NCBI RefSeq assembly: GCF_001570425.1
Contig: NZ_BCSX01000003.1
Coordinates: 62,001-126,000 of the forward strand
Reading direction: 5' to 3'
DNA: 64,000 bases
DNA from: Mycolicibacterium brisbanense
Lineage (GTDB): Bacteria > Actinomycetota > Actinomycetes > Mycobacteriales > Mycobacteriaceae
Made by a program: the position numbers and the translations under genes. This document shows positions 53,513-63,485 of this stretch, piece by piece. The notes beneath the pieces were generated by a model, which was not told the DNA's origin, did no database searches, and saw only the letters and a program-made list of their open reading frames with translations. Each line of letters begins with the position of its first letter. Position 1 is the first letter of the stretch.

Positions 53513-56500
53513 CCGCAACCGAAACACCGCGGGGCGTCGACGACGTCCTGGCCCTGAGCCCGTTACAACAGGGCTTGTACTCGCTGGCCGGATTGACCCA
53601 CGGTGACGACGGCGTCGACCCGTACATCATCGCGATGGCGGCCGACATCGACGGGGACGTGGACATCGCGTTGTTGCGTAGCTGCGCCGAGGCCATGCTG
53701 GTCCGGCATCCCAACCTGCGCGCCAGCTTCTTTCAGGGCAACCTGAGTCGGCCGGTGGCCGTCGTTCCGTCGGCGGTCACGCTGCCGTGGCGACATGTCA
53801 GGGCGACCGAGGCGCAGGCCGCCACCGTCGAGGCCGAAGAGCGAACCAGGCCGTTCGATCTGGGCCGCGGCCCATTGATCCGGTTCCTGCTCATCGAAAA
53901 GCCCGAGCTGCGCTGGCGACTCGTCATTGTCGCCCACCACATCACGATCGACGGGTGGTCGCTGCCGGTATTCGTCGGCGAGTTCCTCTCGCTGTACGCG
54001 GCCAACGGGGACGAGGCGGCATTGCCCGCATCGCCCCGGCCGTACCGTGACTACATCGGCTGGCTGGCCAATCTGGACCAGGATGCCAGCCGAACCCGTT
54101 GGCGCGCACACCTCGCGGGTCTGGACGCGCCGACGATGCTGTCCGCGGCACTGTCGGGCCGGGAGGCCCGGCCCGGACTGCCCGAGCGCACCGAGGTCAT
54201 CCTCGATGAACAGCAGACCACCGAGATCGTGGACGCCGCCCGCATGCGCGGCGTCACCGTCAACACCCTGTTCCAAATGGCCTGGGCCACGATTCTTTCC
54301 GCGTTCACCGACCGCACCGACGTGGTGTTCGGCGTGACGGTGTCGGGCCGTCCCGACGAGCTGTCCGGCGTTGAGACGATGGTCGGGCTGTTCATCAACA
54401 CCGTGCCGCTGCGCGTACGCCTCGACCCGTCGCAGCCGGTGGGGGAGCAGTGCCTGGCACTGCAACGTGAGGCCGCCGACCTGCGCGACCACAGTTATCT
54501 GAGCCACACCGAGCTACGATCGCTCGGCGAGATCGGGGAACTCTACGACACCCTGCTGGTGTACGAGAACTTCCCGCCCGGTGGTCTCGTCGGTAGCGGA
54601 GACTTCGCGCTCGCCGGCGCGGTGCTCAAACCTGCTGCACTGGAAAGCCTCTCGCATTTCCCGGTCACCATCGCCGCGCACCCCACCCACGGCAGGCTCA
54701 CCGTGCTGGTCGAAACGCTGGACGGCGCACTGGGATTGATCGACCCGCGGGCACTCGGGCAACGCGTGCTCGCCGTGGTACAGCGGCTCCTGCGACTGTG
54801 GGACCACCCCCTGCGTGAGGTGACCGTCACCCACGTCGAGGAGCAGTCACCCGCCGCCGCGGCGCAGACCACCGAACGATCCGGCGGGTTTCACACCGCT
54901 GTGACGACCGCCGCCGCGCAGCGCCCCGGGTCGATCGCCCTGAGCTGGGATGGCGGCGAACTCAGCTACCGCGAGCTCGATGAGGCCGCCGACCGGGTGG
55001 CCGCCGGGCTGCACCGTCGCGGCGTGCGCAGCGAAACCCCGGTCCCGATCCGGTTGCGCCGCAGCGCCGAATACGTCGTCGCCATGCTGGCGGTACTCAA
55101 GGCCGGCGGGCTCATCGTGCCGCTGGATCCCGCCATGCCCGACGAGCGCGTCGCGGAGATTCTCCGCCAAACCGGTGCGACCCTCGTCGTCGACGAAGCC
55201 CTGCTCGGCGCCATCGCCCGCGAACCGGCCGGCGAGCACCGCCCGGCGCGGGTTCACCCCGGGCAAGGCGCCTACATCGTCTTCACGTCGGGCACCACGG
55301 GTAAACCCAAGGGCGTCATCGGAACTCACCGGGCGCTGCTGGCCTATGGCGCCGATCACGTCCGCCGTGTGCTGCGGCCTGCCGCAGACCGGCTCGGCCG
55401 ACCGCTGCGCATCGCGCACGCGTGGTCGTTCACCTTCGATGCGGCCTGGCAACCGCTGGTCGCCCTGCTCGACGGGCACACCGTGCACATCGTCGGCGAC
55501 GAGATCCAGCGCGATGCAGAGGCTCTCGTCGACACCATCGGCCGATACGCGATCGACATGATCGACACCACGCCGTCGATGTTCAGCCAGCTGCGCGCGG
55601 CCGGGTTGCTGTCGCGAGTTCCGCTCGCGGTGCTGGCCCTGGGCGGTGAAGCGATCGATCCCGCTGCGTGGCAGGGGATCCGGGCCGAGTGCGAGCGCAC
55701 GTCGATGGCGGCGTACAACTGTTACGGGCCGACCGAGACGACGGTTGAGGCGCTCGTCGCCACGATCACCCGGCACGACACCCCATGCATCGGCGACGCC
55801 ACGGATTCGACCGCCGCCTACCTCCTCGACCGCTGGTTGCGACCGGTTCCCGACGGGGTGGCCGGCGAGTTGTACCTGGCCGGCGGCCAACTCACCCGCG
55901 GTTATGTCGGCAGGCCGGGGGAGACCGCGAGCCGCTTCGTCGCCGACCCGTTCACTCCCGGCGCGCGCATGTACCGGACCGGTGATGTGGCGCGTCGCCG
56001 TCCCGGCTCGCGTGCCATCGAGTTTCTGGGCCGGGTGGACGATCAGGTCAAGATCCGCGGGTTCCGGGTGGAACCGGGTGAGGTCGCCGCGGTGCTGCGC
56101 AGGCAGCCCGGGGTGCGGCACGCTCACGTCGCGGTGCGCCGGCACCGCAGCGGACCCCGGCTGACGGCGTATGTGTGCGGTGACGCACCCGCCGCCGAGC
56201 TGCGCCGCTCGCTGTCGGCGACGTTGCCGAGATACCTGGTGCCGCACCACATCATCGCGGTGGACGAGATCCCGCTGACCACCAACGGCAAGGTCGACGA
56301 CGCGGCGCTGGCTGCGCTCGACGCGACGGGCCGGGCCGATGGATCCGACGCTCCGGCCACGGACACCGAGAAGGTGCTCGCCGAGGTGCTCGCGGACATG
56401 CTCGACACCGGACATGTCGACGTCACGGCCGACTTCCTCGAACTGGGCCTGGACAGCATCGTGGCCCTGTCAGTGGTGCAGGCCGTGCGCCGCCGCGGCA

Positions 56501-57891
56501 TCGCGATGCGTGCCCGGCTGATGCTGGACTGCGCGACGGTGCGGGAACTCGCCGCCGCCATCGACAACGACGAGGTCCGCGTCGACGACGGGGACGATGA
56601 GTCGGGTCCGATTCCCTTGCTCCCCAACGGTCGCTGGCTCTACCAGTACGGTGATCCGCGTCGGCTCGCGCAGACCGAGGCGTTCCGGCTGCCGGCGGGC
56701 ACCACGCGTGACCATCTCGAGACCGTGCTGCGCACGGTGGTCGACGGGCACGAGGTCCTGCGCACGCGTCTGGACCACGCCACCATGACGCTCGTCGCCC
56801 ACGAGACCGGCCCCGTGCTCTCCGAGGCGACCGCGTCCGGTGACCTGGCCGCCGCGGTGGCCGAACACGCCAAGCTGTCAGTGGAACGCATTGACCCACA
56901 ACAGGGTTCGATGCTCGATGCGGTATGGCTGCGCCATCCCGACGCGGGTGTGCTGATCCTGACCGCCCATGTGCTGGCGCTGGACCCGGCGTCGTGGCGG
57001 ATCATGGTCGGCGAACTCGAAACCGCGTGGCACGCGTTGGCCGCCGGGCGCACGCCGACCCCGGTGCGCGAACACACCTCGTTGCGGCAGTGGGCGCGGC
57101 TGTTGTCCGACCGTGCGCTCAAGCTCGATACCTGCGACTTCTGGGAACGTCAATTCGACGGGGGCGATCCCGATCTCGGCATGCGACGCGTCGATCCGGC
57201 CCACGACCGGATGGGTGACGTCGTGGTCGAGATGGCGTACGCCGAAGCCGATGTCACCGCGCGACTGCTGGCCGGACCGGTGCCGGTGACCGAAGTGCTC
57301 GCGGCGGCGACGGCCCGCGCGCTGACCGAATGGCGCAGGAGCCGTGGCCAATCCACGCCCGCACCGTTGCTCGCACTGGAAACCTATGGGCGCTCCGACG
57401 GCGTGCTCTCGGCGGGCCTCGGTGACGAAGACGGCGACGTCGACACCGGGGACACCGCGGGGCTGCTCAGCATGATCTATCCGCTGCGGCTGACCGCCGA
57501 CGATGCGCTGGGTGTGGCAGCCGAGGTCGCTGCCATCCCGGGTGATCCGATCGACTACGGCCTGCTGCGACATCTGCGCGCGGATACCGCGGAACGGCTT
57601 GGCGCCCACCCGGATCCGCAGATCCTGCTGAACTACCTCGGCCGCATCGAACTCAAGTCGGCCGACAACGCCCTGCAGCAGGACCGGTCCCTGACCGCCG
57701 CTGTGTCACCGGTGCCCGAACCGCACGTGGCGGTGCGCCACGAGTTGACCATCATGGCCGCGGTGATCGACGGTGCCGGGGGCGCCATCCTCGGTACCCA
57801 GTGGCGCACCCTTCCCGACATCCTGTCCGACGCCGACATCGCTGCCCTGCAAGCGATCTGGCTCGATGCCCTGAAAGAGGTGACCGCGTGA
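53509..57891 (+). CDS. mbtF: Mycobactin peptide synthetase MbtF (C-A-PCP-C/E-like)
   Basis: A 1460-residue synthetase for the terminal lysine. C (about 10-430; AHHITIDGWSLP near 143), A (about 470-960; VFTSGTTGKPKGVIGTHRA near 587, YRTGDVARRRPG), PCP (Ser in LGLDSIVAL near 981) and a terminal condensation/epimerisation-like domain (about 1045-1460). In the last domain the HHxxxDG motif is degenerate (AHVLALDPASW near 1150), so it may not catalyse condensation in the usual way; it may help release or cyclise the product. Start overlaps mbtE by ATGA, stop overlaps mbtG. Confidence 0.93.
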   Translation: MTATETPRGVDDVLALSPLQQGLYSLAGLTHGDDGVDPYIIAMAADIDGDVDIALLRSCAEAMLVRHPNLRASFFQGNLSRPVAVVPSAVTLPWRHVRATEAQAATVEAEERTRPFDLGRGPLIRFLLIEKPELRWRLVIVAHHITIDGWSLPVFVGEFLSLYAANGDEAALPASPRPYRDYIGWLANLDQDASRTRWRAHLAGLDAPTMLSAALSGREARPGLPERTEVILDEQQTTEIVDAARMRGVTVNTLFQMAWATILSAFTDRTDVVFGVTVSGRPDELSGVETMVGLFINTVPLRVRLDPSQPVGEQCLALQREAADLRDHSYLSHTELRSLGEIGELYDTLLVYENFPPGGLVGSGDFALAGAVLKPAALESLSHFPVTIAAHPTHGRLTVLVETLDGALGLIDPRALGQRVLAVVQRLLRLWDHPLREVTVTHVEEQSPAAAAQTTERSGGFHTAVTTAAAQRPGSIALSWDGGELSYRELDEAADRVAAGLHRRGVRSETPVPIRLRRSAEYVVAMLAVLKAGGLIVPLDPAMPDERVAEILRQTGATLVVDEALLGAIAREPAGEHRPARVHPGQGAYIVFTSGTTGKPKGVIGTHRALLAYGADHVRRVLRPAADRLGRPLRIAHAWSFTFDAAWQPLVALLDGHTVHIVGDEIQRDAEALVDTIGRYAIDMIDTTPSMFSQLRAAGLLSRVPLAVLALGGEAIDPAAWQGIRAECERTSMAAYNCYGPTETTVEALVATITRHDTPCIGDATDSTAAYLLDRWLRPVPDGVAGELYLAGGQLTRGYVGRPGETASRFVADPFTPGARMYRTGDVARRRPGSRAIEFLGRVDDQVKIRGFRVEPGEVAAVLRRQPGVRHAHVAVRRHRSGPRLTAYVCGDAPAAELRRSLSATLPRYLVPHHIIAVDEIPLTTNGKVDDAALAALDATGRADGSDAPATDTEKVLAEVLADMLDTGHVDVTADFLELGLDSIVALSVVQAVRRRGIAMRARLMLDCATVRELAAAIDNDEVRVDDGDDESGPIPLLPNGRWLYQYGDPRRLAQTEAFRLPAGTTRDHLETVLRTVVDGHEVLRTRLDHATMTLVAHETGPVLSEATASGDLAAAVAEHAKLSVERIDPQQGSMLDAVWLRHPDAGVLILTAHVLALDPASWRIMVGELETAWHALAAGRTPTPVREHTSLRQWARLLSDRALKLDTCDFWERQFDGGDPDLGMRRVDPAHDRMGDVVVEMAYAEADVTARLLAGPVPVTEVLAAATARALTEWRRSRGQSTPAPLLALETYGRSDGVLSAGLGDEDGDVDTGDTAGLLSMIYPLRLTADDALGVAAEVAAIPGDPIDYGLLRHLRADTAERLGAHPDPQILLNYLGRIELKSADNALQQDRSLTAAVSPVPEPHVAVRHELTIMAAVIDGAGGAILGTQWRTLPDILSDADIAALQAIWLDALKEVTA

Positions 57892-59297
57892 GCACACCCA
57901 CCCTGGCCGTGATCGGTGCCGGGCCCAAAGCGATCGCCGTGGCAGCCAAGGCCGCCGAACTGCGGACCATGGGTGTGCCCGCACCCGATGTCGTCGTCGT
58001 CGAACGCGCCGGTGTCGCGGCCAACTGGCAGGCCGTCGGCGGTTGGACCGACGGGCAGCACCGGCTGGGCACCAGTCCCGAAAAGGACGTCGGCTTCCCG
58101 TACCGGTCCTCGTTGGTACCGCGCCGCAACGTCGAACTCGACGAACGGATGATGCGGCACAGCTGGCAGTCGTTCCTGATCGACATCGGGCATTTCGCGG
58201 AGTGGGTCGACAGGGGACGGCCGGCCCCGACCCACCGCCGGTGGAGTCAATACCTGAACTGGGTGGCCGACAACGTCGGAATGACCGTGGTGTCCGGTGA
58301 GGTGACCGAGATCGGCGTCGACCACGGCCAGACCTGCTGGGTGTTGACGACCGACGACGACACCGTGCGTGCCGACGCGGTCATGGTCACCGGTCCCGGA
58401 CAGGCCGAAAAGTCCATCCTGCCGGGCAATCCGAGAGTGCTGTCCATCGCGCAGTTCTGGCACCGCGCCGCTGCGCGCGAGCTGATCGCCGCCGAGCGGG
58501 TGGCCGTCATCGGTGGCGGGGAAACTGCCGCGACCATGCTCAACGAGCTGTTCCGACACCGGGTTTCGACGATCACCGTGATCTCGCCACAGATCACCCT
58601 GTTCACCCGCGGCGAAGGCTTCTTCGAGAACACCTTGTATTCGGACCCCACGCACTGGTCGGGTCTGACCCTGGCCGAACGCCGCGACGCCATGAACCGC
58701 ACCGACCGCGGCGTGTTCTCGGCGCGGGTTCAGGAGGCGCTGCTGGCCGACGACCGCATCCGCCATCTGCGCGGCCGGGTCGCACACGCCGTCGCCCGCG
58801 ACGACCGCATCCGGTTGACGCTGCTCAGCGACAAGGGCGCGGAACGTTCGGAGACCGTGCACGGATTCGACCTGGTGATCGACGGGTCCGGCGCGGACGC
58901 CCTGTGGTTCGTCCCGCTGCTGGCCCAGGATGCCCTCGACATGCTCGAACTCGGCCTGGGCCGGCCGCTGACGGGGGACAGTCTGCAGGAATCCATCGGC
59001 GACGACCTTGCTGTGCGTGGCGTGACGCCCAAGCTTTTTCTGCCCGGCCTCGCCGGTTTGAACCAGGGACCCGGCTTCCCCAACCTCAGCTGCCTCGGGC
59101 TGCTGTCCGACCGCGTGCTGGCCGCAGACCTGGGCGCCGGCTGCGCCATCACCGACCGATCAATCAGGAGTACCGATGAGCGCTTGCGCGAAGAGGAGAC
59201 CAGCACCGATGAGCGCTTGCGCGAAGAGGAGACCAGCACCGATGAGCGCTTGCGCGAAGAGGAGACCAGCACCGATGAGCACCAACCCGTTCGATGA
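57888..59297 (+). CDS. mbtG: L-lysine N6-monooxygenase MbtG
   Basis: A 469-residue flavin hydroxylase that makes the hydroxamate groups of mycobactin from lysine. FAD site [20 protein letters not shown] at the N-terminus, NADPH site [14 protein letters not shown] mid-protein, and [31 protein letters not shown] at the natural end of homology cut here as [13 protein letters not shown]. The C-terminus carries three 11-residue repeats ([11 protein letters not shown]) encoded by the 33-bp tandem repeat at 59172-59270, then a short tail. GTG start overlaps mbtF; the stop lies 23 bases inside mbtH. Confidence 0.93.
   Translation: MSTPTLAVIGAGPKAIAVAAKAAELRTMGVPAPDVVVVERAGVAANWQAVGGWTDGQHRLGTSPEKDVGFPYRSSLVPRRNVELDERMMRHSWQSFLIDIGHFAEWVDRGRPAPTHRRWSQYLNWVADNVGMTVVSGEVTEIGVDHGQTCWVLTTDDDTVRADAVMVTGPGQAEKSILPGNPRVLSIAQFWHRAAARELIAAERVAVIGGGETAATMLNELFRHRVSTITVISPQITLFTRGEGFFENTLYSDPTHWSGLTLAERRDAMNRTDRGVFSARVQEALLADDRIRHLRGRVAHAVARDDRIRLTLLSDKGAERSETVHGFDLVIDGSGADALWFVPLLAQDALDMLELGLGRPLTGDSLQESIGDDLAVRGVTPKLFLPGLAGLNQGPGFPNLSCLGLLSDRVLAADLGAGCAITDRSIRSTDERLREEETSTDERLREEETSTDERLREEETSTDEHQPVR
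59172..59270 (+). repeat. Three 33-bp tandem repeats across the mbtG/mbtH junction
   Basis: Unit ACCGATGAGCGCTTGCGCGA plus AGAGGAGACCAGC, perfectly repeated three times (59172, 59205, 59238) and followed by ACCGATGAGC of a fourth. Each unit holds a GAAGAGGAG ribosome-binding sequence and an ATGAGC in the mbtH frame, and each adds 11 codons to mbtG. Confidence 0.95.
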
Positions 59298-59487
59298 CGA
59301 GAGCGGCACCTTCGTCGTTCTGGTGAACGACGAGGACCAATTCAGCCTGTGGCCGGCGTTCGCCGACCGGCCCGCCGGATGGCGGGTGGCTTTCGGTGAG
59401 GGCAGCCGGTCGGACTGCCTGGCCTACGTCGAGCAGACCTGGACCGATCTGCGGCCCCGAAGCCTGCGCGAGGCCATGGCCCGATAG
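59275..59487 (+). CDS. mbtH: MbtH
   Basis: A 70-residue founding-family MbtH-like protein, chaperone and activator of NRPS adenylation domains. The signature [18 protein letters not shown] and [17 protein letters not shown] is complete. The ATG at 59275 gives the family N-terminus MSTNPFDDE. Three in-frame upstream ATGs (59176, 59209, 59242), each with its own RBS, come from the tandem repeat and could yield forms extended by 11, 22 or 33 residues ([11 protein letters not shown] units). Confidence 0.93.
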   Translation: MSTNPFDDESGTFVVLVNDEDQFSLWPAFADRPAGWRVAFGEGSRSDCLAYVEQTWTDLRPRSLREAMAR

Positions 59488-59500
59488 TCGGCCGCCTTCG

Positions 59501-59812
59501 TCACATCGGGGGCAGCGGCGAGTCCATGTCGTACAGCCGGGCATGCAGGATGGTGCGATTTCGCAGCGCCGCGCGCACCGCGCGGTGCAGGCCGTCCTCC
59601 AGATAGATGTCGCCGCGCCATCTCACGGCATGCGGGAACAGGTCGCCGTAGAACGTCGAATCCTCCGACAGGAGTCGATCCAGGGCCAGCACGGTCGTGG
59701 TGGTGACGATTTCGTCGAGACGCAGCTGCCGGGGCGGGATGCGTGACCAATCGCGGTAGGTCAACCCGTGTTCGGGGTACGGCTTGCCCTCGATGACACC
59801 CTTGAAGATCAT
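59501..59812 (-). CDS. Conserved hypothetical protein (ParB-like fold?)
   Basis: A 103-residue protein with no certain family. LRLDEIVTTTTVLALDRLL and IYLEDGLHRAVRAALRNRT resemble the LxxDEI...DGxHR pattern of ParB/sulfiredoxin-like nuclease domains, so a nucleic-acid role is possible but unproven. Its position, convergent with mbtH and before hrcA, is shared with a conserved hypothetical gene in M. tuberculosis. Confidence 0.6.
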   Translation of the reverse strand: MIFKGVIEGKPYPEHGLTYRDWSRIPPRQLRLDEIVTTTTVLALDRLLSEDSTFYGDLFPHAVRWRGDIYLEDGLHRAVRAALRNRTILHARLYDMDSPLPPM

Positions 59813-59941
59813 CGCCGACCGGCCTCCGGGTTATCTGTACGCGGTCTTGGCAACGGCATGGTTGCCAAGGCTAGTACCCGCACCCGCCCGTGCGCACCAA
59901 CTACAGAGTCGGTAAAGGTCCAGCTGGTCAGTAAAATAGAG

Positions 59942-59958
59942 CAAGCTATATCAGCTTG
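59942..59958. promoter_or_regulatory. Inverted repeat upstream of hrcA
   Basis: CAAGCT-ATATC-AGCTTG, a perfect 6-5-6 palindrome 27 bases before the hrcA GTG, in an AT-richer patch (AGTAAAATAGAG just before). It is a candidate operator or part of the promoter. It is not a CIRCE element. Confidence 0.4.
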
Positions 59959-59984
59959 ACGACGACTCGAAGGGCAGGTGAACA

Positions 59985-61016
59985 GTGGGTAGTGCCGACG
60001 ACCGTCGATTCGAGGTGCTGCGCGCAATCGTTGCCGACTTCGTTGCCACCAAGGAGCCCATCGGCTCGAAGACCCTCGTCGAACGCCACAATCTCGGTGT
60101 GTCCAGCGCGACGGTGCGCAACGACATGGCGGTGTTGGAGGCCGAGGGGTACATCACCCAACCGCACACCAGCTCGGGCCGGGTACCCACCGAGAAGGGC
60201 TACCGCGAGTTCGTCGACCGCATCGACAACGTCAAACCGCTGTCGTCGTCGGAGCGCCGCGCGATCCTGAACTTCCTGGAGTCCGGCGTAGACCTCGACG
60301 ACGTGCTGCGCCGGGCCGTGCGTCTGCTGGCGCAGCTGACCCGACAGGTGGCCATCGTCCAGTACCCGACTCTGTCCACGTCGACGGTGCGCCACCTCGA
60401 GGTGGTGGCCCTCACCCCGGCGCGGCTGCTGCTGGTGGTCATCACCGACACCGGCCGGGTGGACCAGCGGATCGTCGAGCTGGGCGACGCCATCGACGAT
60501 CACGAGCTGTCCAAGCTGCGGGAGATGCTCGGCCAGGCACTCGAGGGCAAACCGCTGACCGCGGCGTCGGTCGCGGTGTCCGACCTCGCCAGTCAGCTCA
60601 ACGGCAGCGGCGGCCTGGCCGACGCAGTGGGGCGTTCTGCGACCGTGCTGGTCGAGACGCTGGTCGAGCACGTCGAGGAGCGGCTGCTGCTCGGCGGTAC
60701 GGCCAATCTGACCCGCAACACCGCCGACTTCGGAGGTTCGCTGCGGTCGGTGCTGGAAGCGCTCGAAGAGCAGGTCGTGGTGTTGCGGCTGCTGGCCGCG
60801 CAGCAGGAGGCCGGCAAGGTGACCGTGCGGATCGGTCACGAGACCGAAGCCGAGCAGATGGTGGGGACGTCAGTGGTGAGTACCGCGTACGGCAGCTCGG
60901 GCAAGGTGTACGGCGGCATGGGTGTGGTGGGACCCACTCGAATGGACTATCCGGGAACTATCGCTAATGTCGCTGCGGTTGCTCTGTACATAGGTGAAGT
61001 CTTAGGCAGCCGCTGA
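59985..61016 (+). CDS. hrcA: Heat-inducible transcription repressor HrcA
   Basis: A 343-residue repressor. The N-terminal winged helix ([23 protein letters not shown] in part, then [17 protein letters not shown]) recognises CIRCE sites of groE genes; the rest is the GAF-like dimer domain ending [18 protein letters not shown] start with AGGGCAGG upstream. It is followed after 32 bases by dnaJ2, the usual mycobacterial order. Confidence 0.94.
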   Translation: MGSADDRRFEVLRAIVADFVATKEPIGSKTLVERHNLGVSSATVRNDMAVLEAEGYITQPHTSSGRVPTEKGYREFVDRIDNVKPLSSSERRAILNFLESGVDLDDVLRRAVRLLAQLTRQVAIVQYPTLSTSTVRHLEVVALTPARLLLVVITDTGRVDQRIVELGDAIDDHELSKLREMLGQALEGKPLTAASVAVSDLASQLNGSGGLADAVGRSATVLVETLVEHVEERLLLGGTANLTRNTADFGGSLRSVLEALEEQVVVLRLLAAQQEAGKVTVRIGHETEAEQMVGTSVVSTAYGSSGKVYGGMGVVGPTRMDYPGTIANVAAVALYIGEVLGSR

Positions 61017-61048
61017 GCGCGGCAATCGAAAGGTCAGGCAAGGTCAGC

Positions 61049-62200
61049 GTGGCACGCGATTATTACGGCTTGCTCGGAGTGAGCAGTGGTGCGAGTGATT
61101 CGGAGATCAAGCGCGCCTATCGGCGGCTGGCTCGTGAACTGCATCCCGACGTCAACCCCGATGAGCAGGCCCAGGCTCGGTTCACCGAGATCCAGCTCGC
61201 CTACGAGGTGCTCAGTGATCCCGAGAAGCGCCGCATCGTCGACATGGGTGGGGATCCCCTGGAGTCGGTCGGCGGCGCGGCCAACGGCGGATTCAGCGGC
61301 TTCGGTGGGCTCGGCGACGTCTTCGAGGCGTTCTTCGGCGGCGGCACCACGTCCCGCGGTCCGATCGGCCGGGTGCGGCCCGGTGCGGATTCGTTGCTGC
61401 GGATGCGTCTGGACCTGGAGGAGTGCGCCACCGGGGTGACCAAGCAGGTCACCGTCGACACCGCGGTGCTGTGTGACCTGTGCCAGGGCAAGGGCACCAA
61501 CGGCAAGTCCACCCCGGTCACGTGCGATACCTGTGGCGGGCGCGGTGAGATCCAGACCGTGCAGCGGTCCCTGCTGGGGCAGGTGATGACGGCACGCCCG
61601 TGTCCCGTGTGCGGCGGTGTCGGCGAAGTGATCCCGGATCCGTGCACCCGCTGCGGCGGCGACGGCCGAGTGCGGTCGCGGCGCGAGATCAGCGTCAAGA
61701 TCCCGGCCGGTGTCGGCGACGGCATGCGGGTGCGGTTGGCCGCGCAGGGCGAGGTCGGTCCGGGCGGCGGCCCGGCAGGCGACCTCTACGTCGAGGTCCA
61801 CGAGAAGCAGCACCCGATTTTCGTCCGCGACGGCGACGACCTGCACTGCACGGTGTCGGTGCCGATGGTCGACGCCGCGTTGGGCACGACCGTCACCGTC
61901 ACCGACATCCTCGACGGCGACACCGAGATCGCCATCGCCGCCGGCACCCAGCCGGGGTCGGTCACGACGCTGCGCGGGCACGGCATGCCGCATCTGCGCT
62001 CGGGTGTACGGGGCGACCTGCACGCGCACATCGACGTGGTGGTGCCGTCGCGACTCGACCACACCGACATCGAACTGCTGAGCAAGCTCAAGGAGAACCG
62101 CACCCGCGACACCGCCGAGGTGCGCTCGACCCAGTCGGGCTCGGCGACCGGGAACGGCGGATTGTTCAGCCGGTTGCGCGAGACGTTCTCCGGCCGCTGA
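61049..62200 (+). CDS. dnaJ2: Chaperone DnaJ2
   Basis: A 383-residue Hsp40 co-chaperone. J domain at 1-65 with HPD in ELHPDVNP, Gly-rich linker (70-110), then four zinc-binding repeats [24 protein letters not shown] and CTRCGGDG (about 145-210) and the two C-terminal substrate domains. It stimulates DnaK ATPase. GTG start; downstream rsmE follows after 15 bases and is probably co-transcribed. Confidence 0.95.
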   Translation: MARDYYGLLGVSSGASDSEIKRAYRRLARELHPDVNPDEQAQARFTEIQLAYEVLSDPEKRRIVDMGGDPLESVGGAANGGFSGFGGLGDVFEAFFGGGTTSRGPIGRVRPGADSLLRMRLDLEECATGVTKQVTVDTAVLCDLCQGKGTNGKSTPVTCDTCGGRGEIQTVQRSLLGQVMTARPCPVCGGVGEVIPDPCTRCGGDGRVRSRREISVKIPAGVGDGMRVRLAAQGEVGPGGGPAGDLYVEVHEKQHPIFVRDGDDLHCTVSVPMVDAALGTTVTVTDILDGDTEIAIAAGTQPGSVTTLRGHGMPHLRSGVRGDLHAHIDVVVPSRLDHTDIELLSKLKENRTRDTAEVRSTQSGSATGNGGLFSRLRETFSGR

Positions 62201-62215
62201 CTTCGTGGCACCGCT

Positions 62216-62962
62216 GTGACGAGGGCACTGTTCTACCTTGACGCGCTGCCCGCGGCCGGTGAGGTGGCGCTGCTCGACGGTGACGAGGGCTTCCACGCGG
62301 CCAATGTGCGCCGTATCCGCGTCGGGGAAGAGATCGACCTCGCCGACGGCGCAGGCACCCTGGCCCATTGCGTCGTCGAAGAGACCGCAAAGGGGCGGCT
62401 GTCGGCCCGGGTGCTGCAGCGGCGCGTCGTCGCCGCCCCCAGCCCGCTGGTGACCATCGTGCAGGCGCTGCCGAAGTCCGATCGCTCGGAGCTGGCTGTG
62501 GAACTGGCCACCGAGGCCGGCGCGGATGGCTTTCTGGCCTGGCAGTCGGCCCGCTGCGTGGCCCGCTGGGACGGTCCGAAGGCGGACAAGGGTTTACGCC
62601 GGTGGGACGCGGTGGCTCGCGCGGCATCTCGGCAATCGCGCCGGGCCCGCATCCCGGCGGTCGACGGTGTGGTGTCGACCGCTGAGCTGACCCGGCGCGT
62701 CGCCGATGCCGTGGCCGCAGGCACGCTCGTGCTGGCGCTGCACGAGTCGGCGACCGCGCCGATCACCGAACTGGCTATCGCTCAAGCGGATTCACTGATG
62801 CTGATCGTCGGGCCGGAGGGCGGCATCGCCGACGAGGAGATCGCCGCGCTGAGTGCGGCCGGCGCCCGGGCGGTCCGGCTGGGGCCGACCGTGCTGCGCA
62901 CGTCGACGGCCGCGGCGGTCGCGCTCGGCGCAATCGGGGCGCTCACGTCGCGATGGGCGTGA
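62216..62962 (+). CDS. rsmE: 16S rRNA m3U1498 methyltransferase RsmE
   Basis: A 248-residue SPOUT-class methyltransferase. The C-terminal knot motif [14 protein letters not shown] and [21 protein letters not shown] (cut: [12 protein letters not shown]) are diagnostic, with an N-terminal PUA-like RNA-binding domain ([15 protein letters not shown]). It methylates U1498 of 16S rRNA. GTG at 62216 is the only sensible start after dnaJ2. Confidence 0.93.
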   Translation: MTRALFYLDALPAAGEVALLDGDEGFHAANVRRIRVGEEIDLADGAGTLAHCVVEETAKGRLSARVLQRRVVAAPSPLVTIVQALPKSDRSELAVELATEAGADGFLAWQSARCVARWDGPKADKGLRRWDAVARAASRQSRRARIPAVDGVVSTAELTRRVADAVAAGTLVLALHESATAPITELAIAQADSLMLIVGPEGGIADEEIAALSAAGARAVRLGPTVLRTSTAAAVALGAIGALTSRWA

Positions 62963-63021
62963 CGGCGTTCACAGTTTGGTAGCCACGCAGACCCGCTAAT
63001 CGGCCAATCCGGGCGGTTGAG

Positions 63022-63058
63022 CGATCAATTCCTGCCAGCCGCCGATCAATTTCTGCCA
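63022..63058. repeat. Direct repeat of 16 bp spaced by 21 bp
   Basis: CGATCAATTCCTGCCA (63022-63037) and CGATCAATTTCTGCCA (63043-63058) differ at one base and are offset by 21 bp, two helical turns. They lie about 100 bases before the small secreted peptide gene and could be tandem activator sites. Confidence 0.45.
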
Positions 63059-63155
63059 CCGGAATTAAGTGCCTGACCTGCGCGTTCTAACCAGCAGACC
63101 GGCGATGAGCACACCACCGGCAAGCACTCAGAAGACGAAGGGTCCGGGGATCACC

Positions 63156-63323
63156 ATGAAGAAGTTTGGATTTGCCACCATCATCGCAAGTGGAATGGCC
63201 GCCGCGGTTCTGGGGCTGGCCGGTGCTGCGCAGGCGGACGTCAGCCACCATGACTGGCTCGATCAGATCGGCCCGCATGTGACCGTGCCGCAGGTCGACA
63301 CCTCCGTGCACCAGAGCCACTGA
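63156..63323 (+). CDS. Small secreted peptide
   Basis: A 55-residue precursor. MKKFGFATIIASGMAAAVLG and GLAGAAQA form a Sec signal peptide with a cleavage site after AQA, leaving about 26 residues (DVSHHDWLDQIG then HVTVPQVDTSVHQSH). GGGGA precedes the ATG. It ends with a strong terminator. Function unknown; the family of short His/Val-rich secreted mycobacterial peptides is undescribed to my knowledge. Confidence 0.7.
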   Translation: MKKFGFATIIASGMAAAVLGLAGAAQADVSHHDWLDQIGPHVTVPQVDTSVHQSH

Positions 63324-63340
63324 CATTCAGCACTGATCGC

Positions 63341-63369
63341 GAAGGGGCGTCCCACGGGGACGCCCCTTC
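63341..63369 (+). terminator. Terminator after the secreted peptide gene
   Basis: Perfect 13-bp stem GAAGGGGCGTCCC (63341-63353) with GGGACGCCCCTTC (63357-63369), loop ACG, followed by GTTGT. Located 18 bases after the stop codon. Confidence 0.85.
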
Positions 63370-63485
63370 GTTGTCTGCGCTGCTTATCCATTGGGACGCT
63401 GTCACCGACCGGCGGTAAACTGGGGTGAGCAAACTGTCCTGGAACTGCCACAACTCGACATCCGGAAGTAGGAACCAAACCCCAC

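Noticed and set aside
59813..59984. CIRCE element for HrcA autoregulation
   Set aside because: No TTAGCACTC-N9-GAGTGCTAA or close variant was found; only an unrelated 6-5-6 palindrome.
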